A DNA stretch of 64,000 bases. Origin: Rhizobium sp. P32RR-XVIII (GTDB taxonomy: Bacteria > Pseudomonadota > Alphaproteobacteria > Rhizobiales > Rhizobiaceae). A model generated the notes under the pieces. The model worked only from the letters and a program-made list of their open reading frames with translations. It made no database searches and was not told the DNA's origin. The translations under genes and the position numbers were made by a program. Position 1 is the first letter of the stretch. Each line of letters starts with the position of its first letter. Positions 40,853 to 50,232 of the stretch are shown here, piece after piece. The stretch covers positions 310,001 to 374,000 of the forward strand of contig NZ_JABAIH010000006.1 in the NCBI RefSeq assembly GCF_012641395.1, in the 5' to 3' direction.

Positions 40853-42358
40853 ATGGAACTTTTCAGCAATCTGGCACTCGGCTTTGCAACGGCGGCAACG
40901 CCCGCGAACCTCCTTTTCTGCCTCATCGGTGTCCTGCTCGGGACGCTGATCGGCGTGCTGCCCGGTATCGGCGCGACCGCGACGATCGCCATGCTTCTGC
41001 CGATCACTTTCCAGCTGGAGCCGGTGTCGTCGCTCATCATGCTCGCCGGCATTTACTACGGTGCGCAGTACGGCGGTTCGACCACGGCGATCCTGATCAA
41101 CATGCCGGGCGAATCGTCCTCGGCGGTAACGGCGATCGACGGTTACCAGATGGCGCGGCGAGGCAGGGCCGGAGCGGCGCTCGCGATCGCCGCACTCGGC
41201 TCCTTCTTTGCAGGCACCGTCTCGACCTTCCTTGTCGCGATCTTTGCGCCACCACTGACCGAGATCGCCCTGAAATTCGGCGCTGCGGAATATTTCTCGC
41301 TGATGGTCGTCGGACTGGTGTCGTCGATCGCGCTTGCCCACGGCTCCGTCGTCAAGGCGCTGGCGATGGTGGCGCTCGGACTGCTGCTCGGCTTGGTTGG
41401 CACCGATATCTACACCGGCACGCCGCGTTTTACCCTTGGTATCCGTGAATATGCCGATGGTTTGAATTTCGTGGCGCTTGCTGTCGGTGTCTTCGGCATC
41501 GCCGAAATCCTGCGCAACCTCGAAGGGGAGAAAACCCGGACGGTGCTGATGGCAAAGGTCACTGGCCTGCTGCCGTCACACGAGGAATTCAAGGAGATGA
41601 TCGCGCCGGTGCTCCGCGGAACGGCGATCGGCTCGGCTCTCGGCATCCTGCCGGGCGGAGGGGCGATCCTGGCGTCCTTCGCCTCCTATACTGTCGAAAA
41701 GCGGGTTTCGGACAGGCCCGAGGAATTCGGCAAAGGCGCCGTCGCCGGCGTTGCAGGTCCGGAATCGGCTAACAATGCCGGGGCGCAGACCTCCTTCATT
41801 CCGCTCCTGACGCTTGGTATCCCGGCCAATCCGGTGATGGCGCTGATGATCGGCGCGATGATCATTCAGGGGATCGTACCTGGACCGAACGTCGCGTCCG
41901 AGCAGCCGGCGCTCTTCTGGGGCATCATCGCTTCCATGTGGATCGGCAATCTGATGCTCGTCATCCTGAACCTTCCGCTGATCGGGCTCTGGGTGAAGCT
42001 GCTGACTGTGCCGTATTACGTGCTCTTCCCGATCATCATGGCCTTCTGCTCGATCGGGGTCTACAGCGTCAATTCCAACGTTTACGACCTCTATGCCGTC
42101 GCCTTCTTCGGCTTCATCGGCTACGTGCTTGCCAAGCTCAGATGCGAACCGGCGCCGCTGCTGCTCGGTTTCGTGCTGGGGCCGCTGCTCGAGGAGAACC
42201 TGCGGCGCGCGATGATCCTTTCGCGCGGCGATCCATCGACCTTCGTCACGCGGCCGATCAGCGCGACCCTTCTTGCAATAGCAGCAGCCGTCCTCGTCGT
42301 CGTCTTCCTGCCGAGCGTGAAGAAGAAGCGCGAAGAGGTTTTCGTCGAGGAAGCTTGA
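40853..42358 (+). CDS. tctA: Tripartite tricarboxylate transporter large permease TctA
   Basis: A 501-residue permease with about 11-12 helices. Family signature GVLPGIGATATIAMLLPIT near residue 34 and the YGAQYGGSTTAILINMPGE segment near 65, with a second repeat half GILPGGGAILASF near 265. The C-terminus is hydrophobic with a basic-acidic tail. Carries the transport path for the substrate delivered by TctC. Confidence 0.95.
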   Translation: MELFSNLALGFATAATPANLLFCLIGVLLGTLIGVLPGIGATATIAMLLPITFQLEPVSSLIMLAGIYYGAQYGGSTTAILINMPGESSSAVTAIDGYQMARRGRAGAALAIAALGSFFAGTVSTFLVAIFAPPLTEIALKFGAAEYFSLMVVGLVSSIALAHGSVVKALAMVALGLLLGLVGTDIYTGTPRFTLGIREYADGLNFVALAVGVFGIAEILRNLEGEKTRTVLMAKVTGLLPSHEEFKEMIAPVLRGTAIGSALGILPGGGAILASFASYTVEKRVSDRPEEFGKGAVAGVAGPESANNAGAQTSFIPLLTLGIPANPVMALMIGAMIIQGIVPGPNVASEQPALFWGIIASMWIGNLMLVILNLPLIGLWVKLLTVPYYVLFPIIMAFCSIGVYSVNSNVYDLYAVAFFGFIGYVLAKLRCEPAPLLLGFVLGPLLEENLRRAMILSRGDPSTFVTRPISATLLAIAAAVLVVVFLPSVKKKREEVFVEEA

Positions 42359-42404
42359 GGGTTGCGGTTCGACGTTGTTTGTTGAACAAAGGGCCATCTG
42401 ACGC

Positions 42405-42428
42405 GGGCGCCGGTTTTGGCGCCCGTTT
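42405..42428 (+). terminator. Hairpin after tctA
   Basis: Perfect 7-bp stem GGGCGCC/GGCGCCC with loop GGTTTT and tail GTTT; weak T-run, so possibly leaky into the amidohydrolase gene. Confidence 0.5.
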
Positions 42429-42450
42429 CGCATGAAGGATATCCAGGCCT

Positions 42451-43620
42451 ATGAACATCCCTGCGCGGATCAAGGACGATCTGGCTTTTCTCACATCGGT
42501 GCGCCGCGATCTGCACGCCCATCCGGAGCTCGGTTTCGAAGAAGAGCGCACGAGCGGCATCGTGGCGAAGCTGCTGAAGGAGGCGGGTATCAAGCTGCAT
42601 CGCGGACTGGGCGGCACAGGCGTCGTCGGCACGCTGCAGGTCGGCAACGGTACGCGGGTGATCGGACTTCGAGCGGACATGGATGCGCTTGCCATGCCGG
42701 AGATCGCCGAGCGGCCCTACAAGTCAACCGTCCCCGGCAAGATGCACGCCTGCGGGCATGACGGACACACAACCATGCTGCTCGGCGCGGCACGCCATCT
42801 GGCCGCGACCAAGAGTTTTTCCGGTACGGTGCACTTCATCTTTCAGCCGGCGGAAGAGGGCAGGGGTGGCGCAAAGCGCATGGTGGAGGAGGGGCTTTTC
42901 AAACTCTTCCCCTGTGATGCGGTCTATGGTTTGCACAATATGCCGGGCCTTGACGTCGATGAGATTGCGGTCGTCGAAGGGCCGCAGCTTGCCTCCTCCG
43001 ACAGTTGGCGCATCACATTTCGCGGAACTGGAACGCACGGCGCAAAGCCGCATCTCGGGCGAGACCCGATCACCGCCGCAGGTACGTTCCTCGCCTCGCT
43101 GCAGACCATCGTCGGCCGCGTCGTCGATCCCCTCCAGCCTGCCGTCGTCAGCGCCTGTTCGCTGCAGGCGGGCAACCCCAAGGCGCTTAATGTCATTCCG
43201 GACACGGTCGAGATCGGAGGAACGGCCCGGGCCTATTCCGCCGAAGTGCGCGATCAGCTCGAAGCGGAGATCGGCCGTCTCGCTCACGGGACGGTGGCGA
43301 TGTACGGCATTGCCGTTGACTATCAATTCGAGCGGCGCATTCCGCCGGTCATCAACGATGCCGATGCGACACGGCGGGCGCTCGGGGCAGCGCAAACGGT
43401 ATTTGGAGAGAAGGTGCGGACGAGCTTTCCGCCTTCTACCGCGGGGGACGATTTTGCATTCTTCGCGCAGAATGCGCCGGGCTGCTACGTCTGGTTGGGC
43501 AACGGGCCCGCGGCAGACGGCGCCTTGCATCACAACACGTCATACGACTTCAACGATGCGGCGATCGGCTATGGCGTGGCTTATTGGGTGGAGCTGGTGG
43601 AGCGGGAGTTGGTGGCTTAG
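42451..43620 (+). CDS. M20 family amidohydrolase (hippurate hydrolase/N-acyl amino acid amidase-like)
   Basis: A 389-residue metal-dependent amidohydrolase of the AbgB/HipO/carboxypeptidase Ss1 group. Metal ligands are visible in RRDLHAHPELGFEE, HACGHDGHTTML (near residue 95), QPAEEGRGGAKRM and the late HHNTSYDFND. It cleaves an N-acyl amino acid or related amide, exact substrate unknown. It follows tctCBA, so it may process the compound imported by that transporter. Confidence 0.9.
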   Translation: MNIPARIKDDLAFLTSVRRDLHAHPELGFEEERTSGIVAKLLKEAGIKLHRGLGGTGVVGTLQVGNGTRVIGLRADMDALAMPEIAERPYKSTVPGKMHACGHDGHTTMLLGAARHLAATKSFSGTVHFIFQPAEEGRGGAKRMVEEGLFKLFPCDAVYGLHNMPGLDVDEIAVVEGPQLASSDSWRITFRGTGTHGAKPHLGRDPITAAGTFLASLQTIVGRVVDPLQPAVVSACSLQAGNPKALNVIPDTVEIGGTARAYSAEVRDQLEAEIGRLAHGTVAMYGIAVDYQFERRIPPVINDADATRRALGAAQTVFGEKVRTSFPPSTAGDDFAFFAQNAPGCYVWLGNGPAADGALHHNTSYDFNDAAIGYGVAYWVELVERELVA

Positions 43621-43632
43621 GCCGAGACGGAT

Positions 43633-43791
43633 CGCCCCCTCATCCGACCCTTCGGGCCACCTTCTCCCCGAGGGGAGAAGGGAAAACAGGCGACGTCTCG
43701 CCAGTCCGCCGACATCGCCTTTCGGATGAAGCGCCGCTACGTGTCCCTTCTCCCCTCGGGGAGAAGGTGCCGGCAGGCGGATGAGGGGGCC
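43633..43791. repeat. RIME-like palindromic intergenic repeat, copy 2
   Basis: Two arms related by inversion: CCCCCTCATCCGACCCTTCG...CCTTCTCCCC on the left and TCTCCCCTCGGGGAGAAGGT...GGCGGATGAGGGGG on the right, around a short unique centre. Shares its words with 40240-40338. Fills the space between convergent amidohydrolase and adenine deaminase genes. Confidence 0.78.
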
Positions 43792-43804
43792 TTGAGCGTA
43801 GGCG

Positions 43805-45592
43805 CTACAAAATCTCCAGCACCGGGCTCTCCAGCACCTCTCCCGTCATCACATCCGCAATACCGCGATCCGTCTGGTGCGGGCCGGAGTTGCAGGCGAG
43901 CGTCGCACCGAAACAGGCCTTGAAGACGAGGTAGGGCGGCTGCCAGTCGACGATCTTTTCCATCGCCTTGCGGATATTGTGAAAGCCCGAGGCTGTATCC
44001 TGCAGAGACGCTTCCGTGACGAGGCCGGAAAGCGGCAGCGGCAGGATTGCTTCGATGTGGCCATCCTTAACGACGGCCATGCCGCCGCCTGCAGCAATGA
44101 CGGCATTGGCGGCGACCGCCATATCCGTCGCGTTTCCGCCGAAGAGGGTGAGATTGTGGCTGTCGTGCGATACCGTCGTGCAGAAGGCGCCGCGCCATTC
44201 GCCCCAGCCCTTCAGGAAACCGATGCGCGGGCGGGGATCCGCCTTGCCGTGACGATGCGCGACGGCAATCAAGGTACTGCCTGGCGGCGGCACGACGAAA
44301 CCGGTTTCAACCTCGGCTTCGGCTTCATCCCATCGGGTAAAGCGCGGCTGGTCGATCAGGGCGACGCGAACGCGACTACCCTCCGACGGCACTTTGAAGT
44401 CGTCTTCGGTCAGCGGCGAGAGTTTTACAGAATCTGCAAGCGGCGTGGCATCAAGCGGATCTACGGTGACGGTGAGCTTGCCGTCCTGCGCCACTGTGCG
44501 GCCATTGGCAATGACGGTACGTGCCTTGAAGTCCTCAAGGTCTTCGAAGAGGACCATATCCGCCCGGCGCCCCGCGGCAATTAAGCCGAGGTCGCTGCGC
44601 TGCAGCCGCTGGGCGGCATTGAAGGTCGCGGCGGAAAGCGCCCATTCCGGCTTCATGCCATAACGCACCAGACGGCGGACCACGTCGTCCAGGCCGCCGT
44701 CGCGGTAAAGCTCGTCCGGAAATACGTCGTCGGTGCAGAGCGTCAAGGTCGGCGGCATATGGCCGATGCCGTTCAGCGCCTCGACGAATTCCTGCAGCAG
44801 GTGATCGTGCGAGCCGCGAAGCTCGATCGTCATTCCGGCGTCGAGCTTCTGCAACAGGTCGGCGCCGGAGGTCAGTTCGTGATCGGAGGTAACGCCGGCC
44901 ACCATGAAGGCGTTGAGATCGGCGCCCTCAAGCCCCCGGGCGTGCCCGCAGACGAGCTTGCCGGAGGCAAGCCCCGCATTGACGATGGCGGTGATTCGCG
45001 GATCGCCGTCAATGACGCCGCGCATGTTCATGACTTCCGCAACGCCACCGAGTTCAGGCATGCGGAGCATCGCTGCAATCACCGAGGCATCGAAGTCCGC
45101 GCCTCCGGCCTCCAGCCCCGGCGCCGAAGGAACGCAGGACGGCGCGAGCAGGATCATGCGCAAAGGTAGAGCATAGGAGGCCTCGATCGCCCAGCGCACG
45201 CCGTCGAGACCATACACATTAGCGAATTCGTGCGGATCCCAGACGATCGTCGTGATGCCACGCGGAAGCACGGCTGCCGTATATTCGGCGGGCGTTACCA
45301 TCGAGCTTTCGATATGCATATGCGTATCGATGAGGCCCGGCGTCACGAAAGTCCCGCGGGCATCGATGATTTCGACGGCGTCGCTTCGGCTCGCAGGGGC
45401 ATGCACGCTTGCGATCAAGCCACCGACGAGACCGATATCCGCGTCGCGCGAGCGGCCGGTGACCAGGTCGACCAGTTTGCCGCCGGTGATCAGGACGTCG
45501 AACGGAGCGGCTCCTTTTGCGGCGGCGACGGCCCTGGCGCGTAGCGACGGGTCGTTGATATCGGCGGGTTCCCGGCCAAGTTCGATAGTCAT
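43805..45592 (-). CDS. ade: Adenine deaminase
   Basis: Converts adenine to hypoxanthine and ammonia. 595 residues, as in the bacterial Ade family (amidohydrolase fold with extra C-terminal domain). Metal ligands are in GLIDTHMHIESSMVTP (near residue 92), and VWDPHEFANVYG, CGHARGLEG and LCTDDVFPD are further family blocks. The C-terminal part includes SHDSHNLTLFGGN. It overlaps the nucleoside hydrolase gene by four bases. Adenine released by the hydrolase would be its substrate. Confidence 0.95.
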   Translation of the reverse strand: MTIELGREPADINDPSLRARAVAAAKGAAPFDVLITGGKLVDLVTGRSRDADIGLVGGLIASVHAPASRSDAVEIIDARGTFVTPGLIDTHMHIESSMVTPAEYTAAVLPRGITTIVWDPHEFANVYGLDGVRWAIEASYALPLRMILLAPSCVPSAPGLEAGGADFDASVIAAMLRMPELGGVAEVMNMRGVIDGDPRITAIVNAGLASGKLVCGHARGLEGADLNAFMVAGVTSDHELTSGADLLQKLDAGMTIELRGSHDHLLQEFVEALNGIGHMPPTLTLCTDDVFPDELYRDGGLDDVVRRLVRYGMKPEWALSAATFNAAQRLQRSDLGLIAAGRRADMVLFEDLEDFKARTVIANGRTVAQDGKLTVTVDPLDATPLADSVKLSPLTEDDFKVPSEGSRVRVALIDQPRFTRWDEAEAEVETGFVVPPPGSTLIAVAHRHGKADPRPRIGFLKGWGEWRGAFCTTVSHDSHNLTLFGGNATDMAVAANAVIAAGGGMAVVKDGHIEAILPLPLSGLVTEASLQDTASGFHNIRKAMEKIVDWQPPYLVFKACFGATLACNSGPHQTDRGIADVMTGEVLESPVLEIL

Positions 45593-46518
45593 TTGCGGGC
45601 CTCATTGACCAGGGCTGCGAGAATAATGGTGTGCGCCTTTTCGGCGTCGATGTCGTCGGCGAATCGCGCGTTGAAGGTTGAATGGCTGGCGCGCGTCTCG
45701 ACAACCGTGCGGCCGCGCGTCAACTGGCCGTGCAGCTCGACGTCGATGCGGGCGGGGCGGAAGCGCACGATATCCGGCGCGACGAAGGCAACGGCGGCCG
45801 ACGGGTCGTAGATCGCCATCGCTGTGCGGCCGCGGCTGGTGCCGATACGGATATAGCCGGCAAGCATATCGGCGAGCATCTCGGCGTTCGCACCGCCACC
45901 GCTGCGCACCGGCTCGATGTCTTCCGGCTTGGCCAGCACCTTGCGGCAGAGGTCGAGATCGACCATGCGCAGCGGCAGCCCATGGGCGATGACGATCGCC
46001 AGCGCTTCCGGATCGGCAAACGCGTTGAATTCCGCCGAGGCGGTGTGGTTGCCGCTCGTCACACCGCCGCCCATCCAAGTGAGGTCGGTGATGAGTGCGG
46101 CGAGATCAGGCCGAGCAAGCGCCAAAGCCGCGATGTTCGTGAGCGGGCCAAGCGCCAGAATGCGTCGCGGCCCCTCTTGCTCCAGCCAGCGGCAGAGGGC
46201 CGTGAAGGCATCGCTCTCTGCCGGTGTTGCTGCCTTTGGCAGGCCTTTGCCGATCGTCGGAATTCCGGTTTCCCCGAGGACAGCCTGGGCCGTCTCGAGC
46301 TTGGCGAAGACGGGTTGGCCGCGTCCGGCATGGATGGGGAACTTCCAGCCGAAGGCTTGCGCGGCGCCTGCGGCGTTTGCCTCTACCTGCGCCAGCGGCG
46401 TGTTGCCGAAGACGAGCGAGACGCCGTCTATCTCGAGCCCTGACTGGCTGACCACCAGAATGGCGGCAATGTCGTCAAAACCCATGTCGGTATCGATCCA
46501 AACGCCCATGATCTTCAT
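45589..46518 (-). CDS. Nucleoside hydrolase (IunH family)
   Basis: Splits nucleosides into base and ribose. 309 residues. The calcium-binding N-terminus, usually DTDPGxDD, reads DTDMGFDDIAA (residues 9-19). LALGPLTNIAAL and WMGGGVTSGNHTASAEFNAFADPEA, with the substrate Asn and Glu, follow. Overlaps the ABC ATPase gene and the adenine deaminase gene by four bases on either side, so it belongs to the import operon. Purine specificity is inferred from the deaminase next door. Confidence 0.92.
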   Translation of the reverse strand: MKIMGVWIDTDMGFDDIAAILVVSQSGLEIDGVSLVFGNTPLAQVEANAAGAAQAFGWKFPIHAGRGQPVFAKLETAQAVLGETGIPTIGKGLPKAATPAESDAFTALCRWLEQEGPRRILALGPLTNIAALALARPDLAALITDLTWMGGGVTSGNHTASAEFNAFADPEALAIVIAHGLPLRMVDLDLCRKVLAKPEDIEPVRSGGGANAEMLADMLAGYIRIGTSRGRTAMAIYDPSAAVAFVAPDIVRFRPARIDVELHGQLTRGRTVVETRASHSTFNARFADDIDAEKAHTIILAALVNEARK

Positions 46519-47537
46519 CCGAATCGAGAGAGGGTTGCAGCCGCAGCCAGCGGGAGGTCGAAGGCGAGCGCCGTGCCGATTTCATGAGGCGACAGACTTG
46601 CGTCCACCTCGGCCTTGATCGGCCCAAGCGGGGTATCCAGCAGATATTCACGCGTGTTGCCAGCAAAGGAAGTGCCGCGCACAGTTCCCTGGAAAGGACC
46701 GGAACCAAGGGTAACCGTGCGCGGCCGCCAGGCCAAGCCTGCGGCGTTGGGCGCAGGAGCTGGCAAATGGATGGCGCCATTCGGGGTTGCGAGCTTGCCG
46801 TTCTCCAACTTGAAGACATTTTCGAAGCCGACGAAATCGGCGACGAAAGCGGAGACCGGCTTGTTGTAGATTTCCTCCGGCGTGCCGATCTGCTCGATGC
46901 CGCCGTTCACCATGACGACGATGCGGTCAGCGAGCGCCAGCGCCTCAACCTGGTCGTGCGTGACGAAGATCATGGTGACGCCGGTCTCTTTCTGCACGCG
47001 CTGCAGTTCGGCGCGCATCTCGAGGCGAAGACGCGCGTCGAGGTTGGACAGCGGCTCGTCGAGCAAGAGCACCTTCGGCTCCATGACCATGGAGCGCGCA
47101 AGGGCGACGCGCTGCTGCTGGCCGCCAGACAGTTCGGCGGGCTTGCGATCGACAAACTTGGCAAGGCCGACGGATTTGATACCGGCGCTCACCTTTGCGT
47201 CGAGATCCTTGCCGCCGATACCCTTTAGTCGCAGGCCGAAGGCCACGTTCTCATAGACCGTCAGATGCGGGAAGAGCGCGTAAGATTGAAAGACCAGGCC
47301 GACAGCACGCTTGTTTGCCGAAACGCCGGTGATATCGGCGCCGTCGAGTTTGATGCGGCCGGCGGCCGGTTTCAGCAAACCTGCGATCGACCGCATCGTT
47401 GTCGTCTTGCCGCAGCCGGAGGGGCCGAGCAGGGCGACGAGTTCGCTCTTGGCGATCGAAAGGTCGAGGTCCTTCACCGCGACCGTATCGCCATAAGCCA
47501 GCGTCAGCTTGTCGAGTTGAAGATAGGCATCAGACAT
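46515..47537 (-). CDS. ABC transporter ATP-binding protein (PotA type)
   Basis: A 340-residue ATPase with Walker A GPSGCGKTTT (near residue 38), Q-loop VFQSYALFPH, signature LSGGQQQRVALARS, Walker B VLLLDEPLSNLDA and H-loop VTHDQ, then a C-terminal TOBE-like domain of about 100 residues. Class of spermidine/putrescine, iron and thiamine importers. Overlaps the permease gene by eight bases. Confidence 0.94.
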   Translation of the reverse strand: MSDAYLQLDKLTLAYGDTVAVKDLDLSIAKSELVALLGPSGCGKTTTMRSIAGLLKPAAGRIKLDGADITGVSANKRAVGLVFQSYALFPHLTVYENVAFGLRLKGIGGKDLDAKVSAGIKSVGLAKFVDRKPAELSGGQQQRVALARSMVMEPKVLLLDEPLSNLDARLRLEMRAELQRVQKETGVTMIFVTHDQVEALALADRIVVMVNGGIEQIGTPEEIYNKPVSAFVADFVGFENVFKLENGKLATPNGAIHLPAPAPNAAGLAWRPRTVTLGSGPFQGTVRGTSFAGNTREYLLDTPLGPIKAEVDASLSPHEIGTALAFDLPLAAAATLSRFG

Positions 47538-48309
47538 AACGAGAAAATCCCAGGAAGCGTTCGGCCAGGAAAACGATGCCGATCGAAAGAAAGGCGAGCA
47601 GCGAGGAGAGCGCCGCGATCGACGGGTCGTAGGTAGTTTCCATGTAGCCCAACATGTCGATTGGCAGGGTGCGCACGCCGGGTCCGGACAGGAAGAGTGA
47701 AACCGGCACCTGGTTGAAGCTGGTGACGAAGCCGAGGATGAAGGCGGCCAGAATGCCGCCGCGGATATTCGGCATCACCACCCGGAAGAAGGCGCCGAGC
47801 CGCGACGAACCAAGCAGCACGGCGGCCTCCTCGATGTCGGCGCGCAGATTGTTCAGGCTCGCGGAGACGACGCGCACAGCGTAGGGAAGGACCAGCGCCG
47901 TATGGGCGAGAAAGAGCGCCAGCGTGATGTTGAAGGCGAAAGGGACGACGAGATAGCGCAACAGCGCGAGACCGACGACGATGCCGGGAACAATGATCGG
48001 CAGCGACACGATCGTACGCACGGTTTCGCCGAAAGGAAGCCTATAGCGGGAGAGCGCATAGGCCGCCGGAATTCCGAGGATGAGAGCCGCCAGCGTGCCG
48101 AAGACCGCGAGGAACATCGACATGCCGAAGCTTTCGCGAAAACTGTCGATGGTGAAGACCTTCGCTACCCATTTCAGCGACAGCCCTTGCGGCGGGAAGG
48201 CGAGGGTATCGCCTGCCGAAAGGGATGCGGCGATGATGATCAGGAACGGGCCTATCAAAAACGTCAGCAGCAGGAGGAGGATGATCGGAGGAAACAGACG
48301 TGAGGTCAT
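47530..48309 (-). CDS. ABC transporter permease (PotC type)
   Basis: A 259-residue inner-membrane permease with six helices and the EAA loop region ASLNNLRADIEEAAVLLGSSRLGAFFRVVMPNIRGG near residue 145. Its start overlaps the first permease gene by ATGA. Second permease of the importer encoded here. Confidence 0.92.
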   Translation of the reverse strand: MTSRLFPPIILLLLLTFLIGPFLIIIAASLSAGDTLAFPPQGLSLKWVAKVFTIDSFRESFGMSMFLAVFGTLAALILGIPAAYALSRYRLPFGETVRTIVSLPIIVPGIVVGLALLRYLVVPFAFNITLALFLAHTALVLPYAVRVVSASLNNLRADIEEAAVLLGSSRLGAFFRVVMPNIRGGILAAFILGFVTSFNQVPVSLFLSGPGVRTLPIDMLGYMETTYDPSIAALSSLLAFLSIGIVFLAERFLGFSRYV

Positions 48310-49133
48310 CGCTTGTTCCTCGCGGTGGCAAGACGCTTCAGGAGGACATTGGCGGCAAAACTCATGATGATCAGTATCAAGGCGACGACGCTTGCCGAGA
48401 CGAAGTCGTTGGCGACGGAGACCTGCTGGTAGAGCAGAGTCTCCAGCATCAGCACCTTGGAGCCGCCGAGGACGGCAGGGGTGATGTAGGCGGTGAGTGA
48501 GCCGGTGAAGACGAGCGTCCCGCCGACGACAAGACCCTCCTTCGTCAGCGGCAGGATGACCTTCCAGAAGACCTGGAACCAGTTGGCGCCAAGGACCCGG
48601 GCCGCCGGGATCGCATCCTTCGGCATATTCTCGAGCGCGCTGATCAGCGACAGGATCATTAGCGGCAGGAAGAGCTGCAGCAGGCCGATGAACACAGCCG
48701 TCTCGGTGAACAGCAGGCGGAGCGGTTCGTCGCTGAGGCCAAGGCCGGTGATCGCGTGGTTGACGATGCCGGTGCGGCCGAGGATCACGATCCAGGCATA
48801 GGTACGGGCGACCGGCGAAATCATCAGCGGCAGGGTGACGAGGCCGATCATGCGGCCCTTGCCTTTCGGTGGCAGGTTGACGATCGCGAAGGCTGCGGCA
48901 TAGCCAACGACGGCTGAAACGGCGGTGACTTCCAGCCCGAGCTTGAAGGTGCGCAGGAAGACCGTGCGGTTGAGGGTCTCGGAAAAGAAGCCGCTATAGG
49001 CAGCAAGCGTCCATCCGCCATCCACGCGAAAGCCTTCCGAAAGCAGAATGCCAACAGGTAGCAGAAAGACCACAGCAGCAAATACCGCTGCGGGCAGGGC
49101 GAGCGCCATGGCTTCTGCTCGGTTCTGGAACAT
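48306..49133 (-). CDS. ABC transporter permease (PotB type)
   Basis: A 275-residue permease with six helices. The EAA loop is SALENMPKDAIPAARVLGANWFQVFWKVILPLTKEG (near residue 165). It follows the binding-protein gene after 75 bases on the same strand. Confidence 0.92.
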   Translation of the reverse strand: MFQNRAEAMALALPAAVFAAVVFLLPVGILLSEGFRVDGGWTLAAYSGFFSETLNRTVFLRTFKLGLEVTAVSAVVGYAAAFAIVNLPPKGKGRMIGLVTLPLMISPVARTYAWIVILGRTGIVNHAITGLGLSDEPLRLLFTETAVFIGLLQLFLPLMILSLISALENMPKDAIPAARVLGANWFQVFWKVILPLTKEGLVVGGTLVFTGSLTAYITPAVLGGSKVLMLETLLYQQVSVANDFVSASVVALILIIMSFAANVLLKRLATARNKR

Positions 49134-49208
49134 GATGCGGCTTTCGGAGCTGAGGGGCGGATGGCGGAGGGCGGGCCCGGCAAGCCGGGACCAGATGTCA
49201 TGGCAGCC

Positions 49209-50231
49209 TTATTGGCCGACCTTGTCGTTCCATTCCTTGAGCCATGCGGCTCGATTATCGAGCGCCTGTGCCGACGGAATGAGCTTGAGGCTCTTTGCGG
49301 TGTCCTCGCCGTAAGTAAGATTGTTAGCGGCGGCGTCGGAAACCTTCACTTCCTTGTTTGCCGGGCTATCGATCAGCTTTTCGGCGAGTTTCGTCTGGAT
49401 GTCGGTCGACAGCCAGAAATCCATGAACTGCAGGGCCAGATCCTGGTTCTTTGAGCCCTTGGTGACGACCATGACGTTCATGCCGCCAGTCTGACCTTCC
49501 TTCGGCTTTGCCCAGGCAACCGGAACGTCAAGCTTGGTGAAGCCGGCCCAAGAGAAGCGGCCGATCGGGGCGGCCCAGATTTCTTCCTGCTGCATCAGCT
49601 GCACGAGCTGCGAGGACTTTTCGTAGAAGGTGACGATGTCATCCTTGTTCTCGCCGATAGCCTCGATCGGCCCCTTGAGATCGGGCGTATCCTTACCGAG
49701 CGCGAGGCCGAGCATATAGAGCGCCGGAGGCCCCTGGTTTGTGGTCACGTTCGGAAAAGCGATGTGACCGACATATTCGGGCTTCAGTAGATCGGCCCAG
49801 GATTCGATCTTCATTTTGTCGGATCGGTAGGCGATCGAGGTGGCATAGAAAGTGTAGCCGACGCTCATGCCGTCGCCGTTCGGATCCTTGGCGACATCAT
49901 AGAGCTTACCGAAATTGGAGAGCTTGGAGGTGTCGATCTTGTCGATCAGGCCTTTGCGCGCCGCGGACAGCGCATCGGCCATGGAGACGACCGCCATGTC
50001 GATGACGGGATTGGCCTTGTTGGCTTCCATCTTCGCAAGGCGCTCAACGCTGTTGCCGGTTTCGACAACGACCTTGCAGCCGCACTGCTTCTCGAACGGA
50101 TCGTAGACCAGCGCCTTGAAGTCGTCCTGTGCAAAGGCATAGACGGAGATGGTGAGGGTCCTCTCCTGCGCCATCGCGCCCAACGGAAATAGCGAGAGCA
50201 TTGCTGCCGATGCGACGAGCGCTGTCTTCAT
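49209..50231 (-). CDS. ABC transporter substrate-binding protein (PotD family)
   Basis: A 340-residue periplasmic protein with signal peptide (residues 1-21, cleavage after AMA) and the two-lobed fold of the spermidine/putrescine/thiamine/iron group: LTISVYAFAQDDFKALVYDPFEKQCGCKVVV at the start, SVGYTFYATSIAYRSDKM in the hinge region. The acidic polyamine-binding residues cannot be assigned by eye. It starts one base after the LacI gene stop. Genes downstream suggest a nucleoside or nucleobase ligand. Confidence 0.9.
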   Translation of the reverse strand: MKTALVASAAMLSLFPLGAMAQERTLTISVYAFAQDDFKALVYDPFEKQCGCKVVVETGNSVERLAKMEANKANPVIDMAVVSMADALSAARKGLIDKIDTSKLSNFGKLYDVAKDPNGDGMSVGYTFYATSIAYRSDKMKIESWADLLKPEYVGHIAFPNVTTNQGPPALYMLGLALGKDTPDLKGPIEAIGENKDDIVTFYEKSSQLVQLMQQEEIWAAPIGRFSWAGFTKLDVPVAWAKPKEGQTGGMNVMVVTKGSKNQDLALQFMDFWLSTDIQTKLAEKLIDSPANKEVKVSDAAANNLTYGEDTAKSLKLIPSAQALDNRAAWLKEWNDKVGQ

Positions 50232-50232
50232 G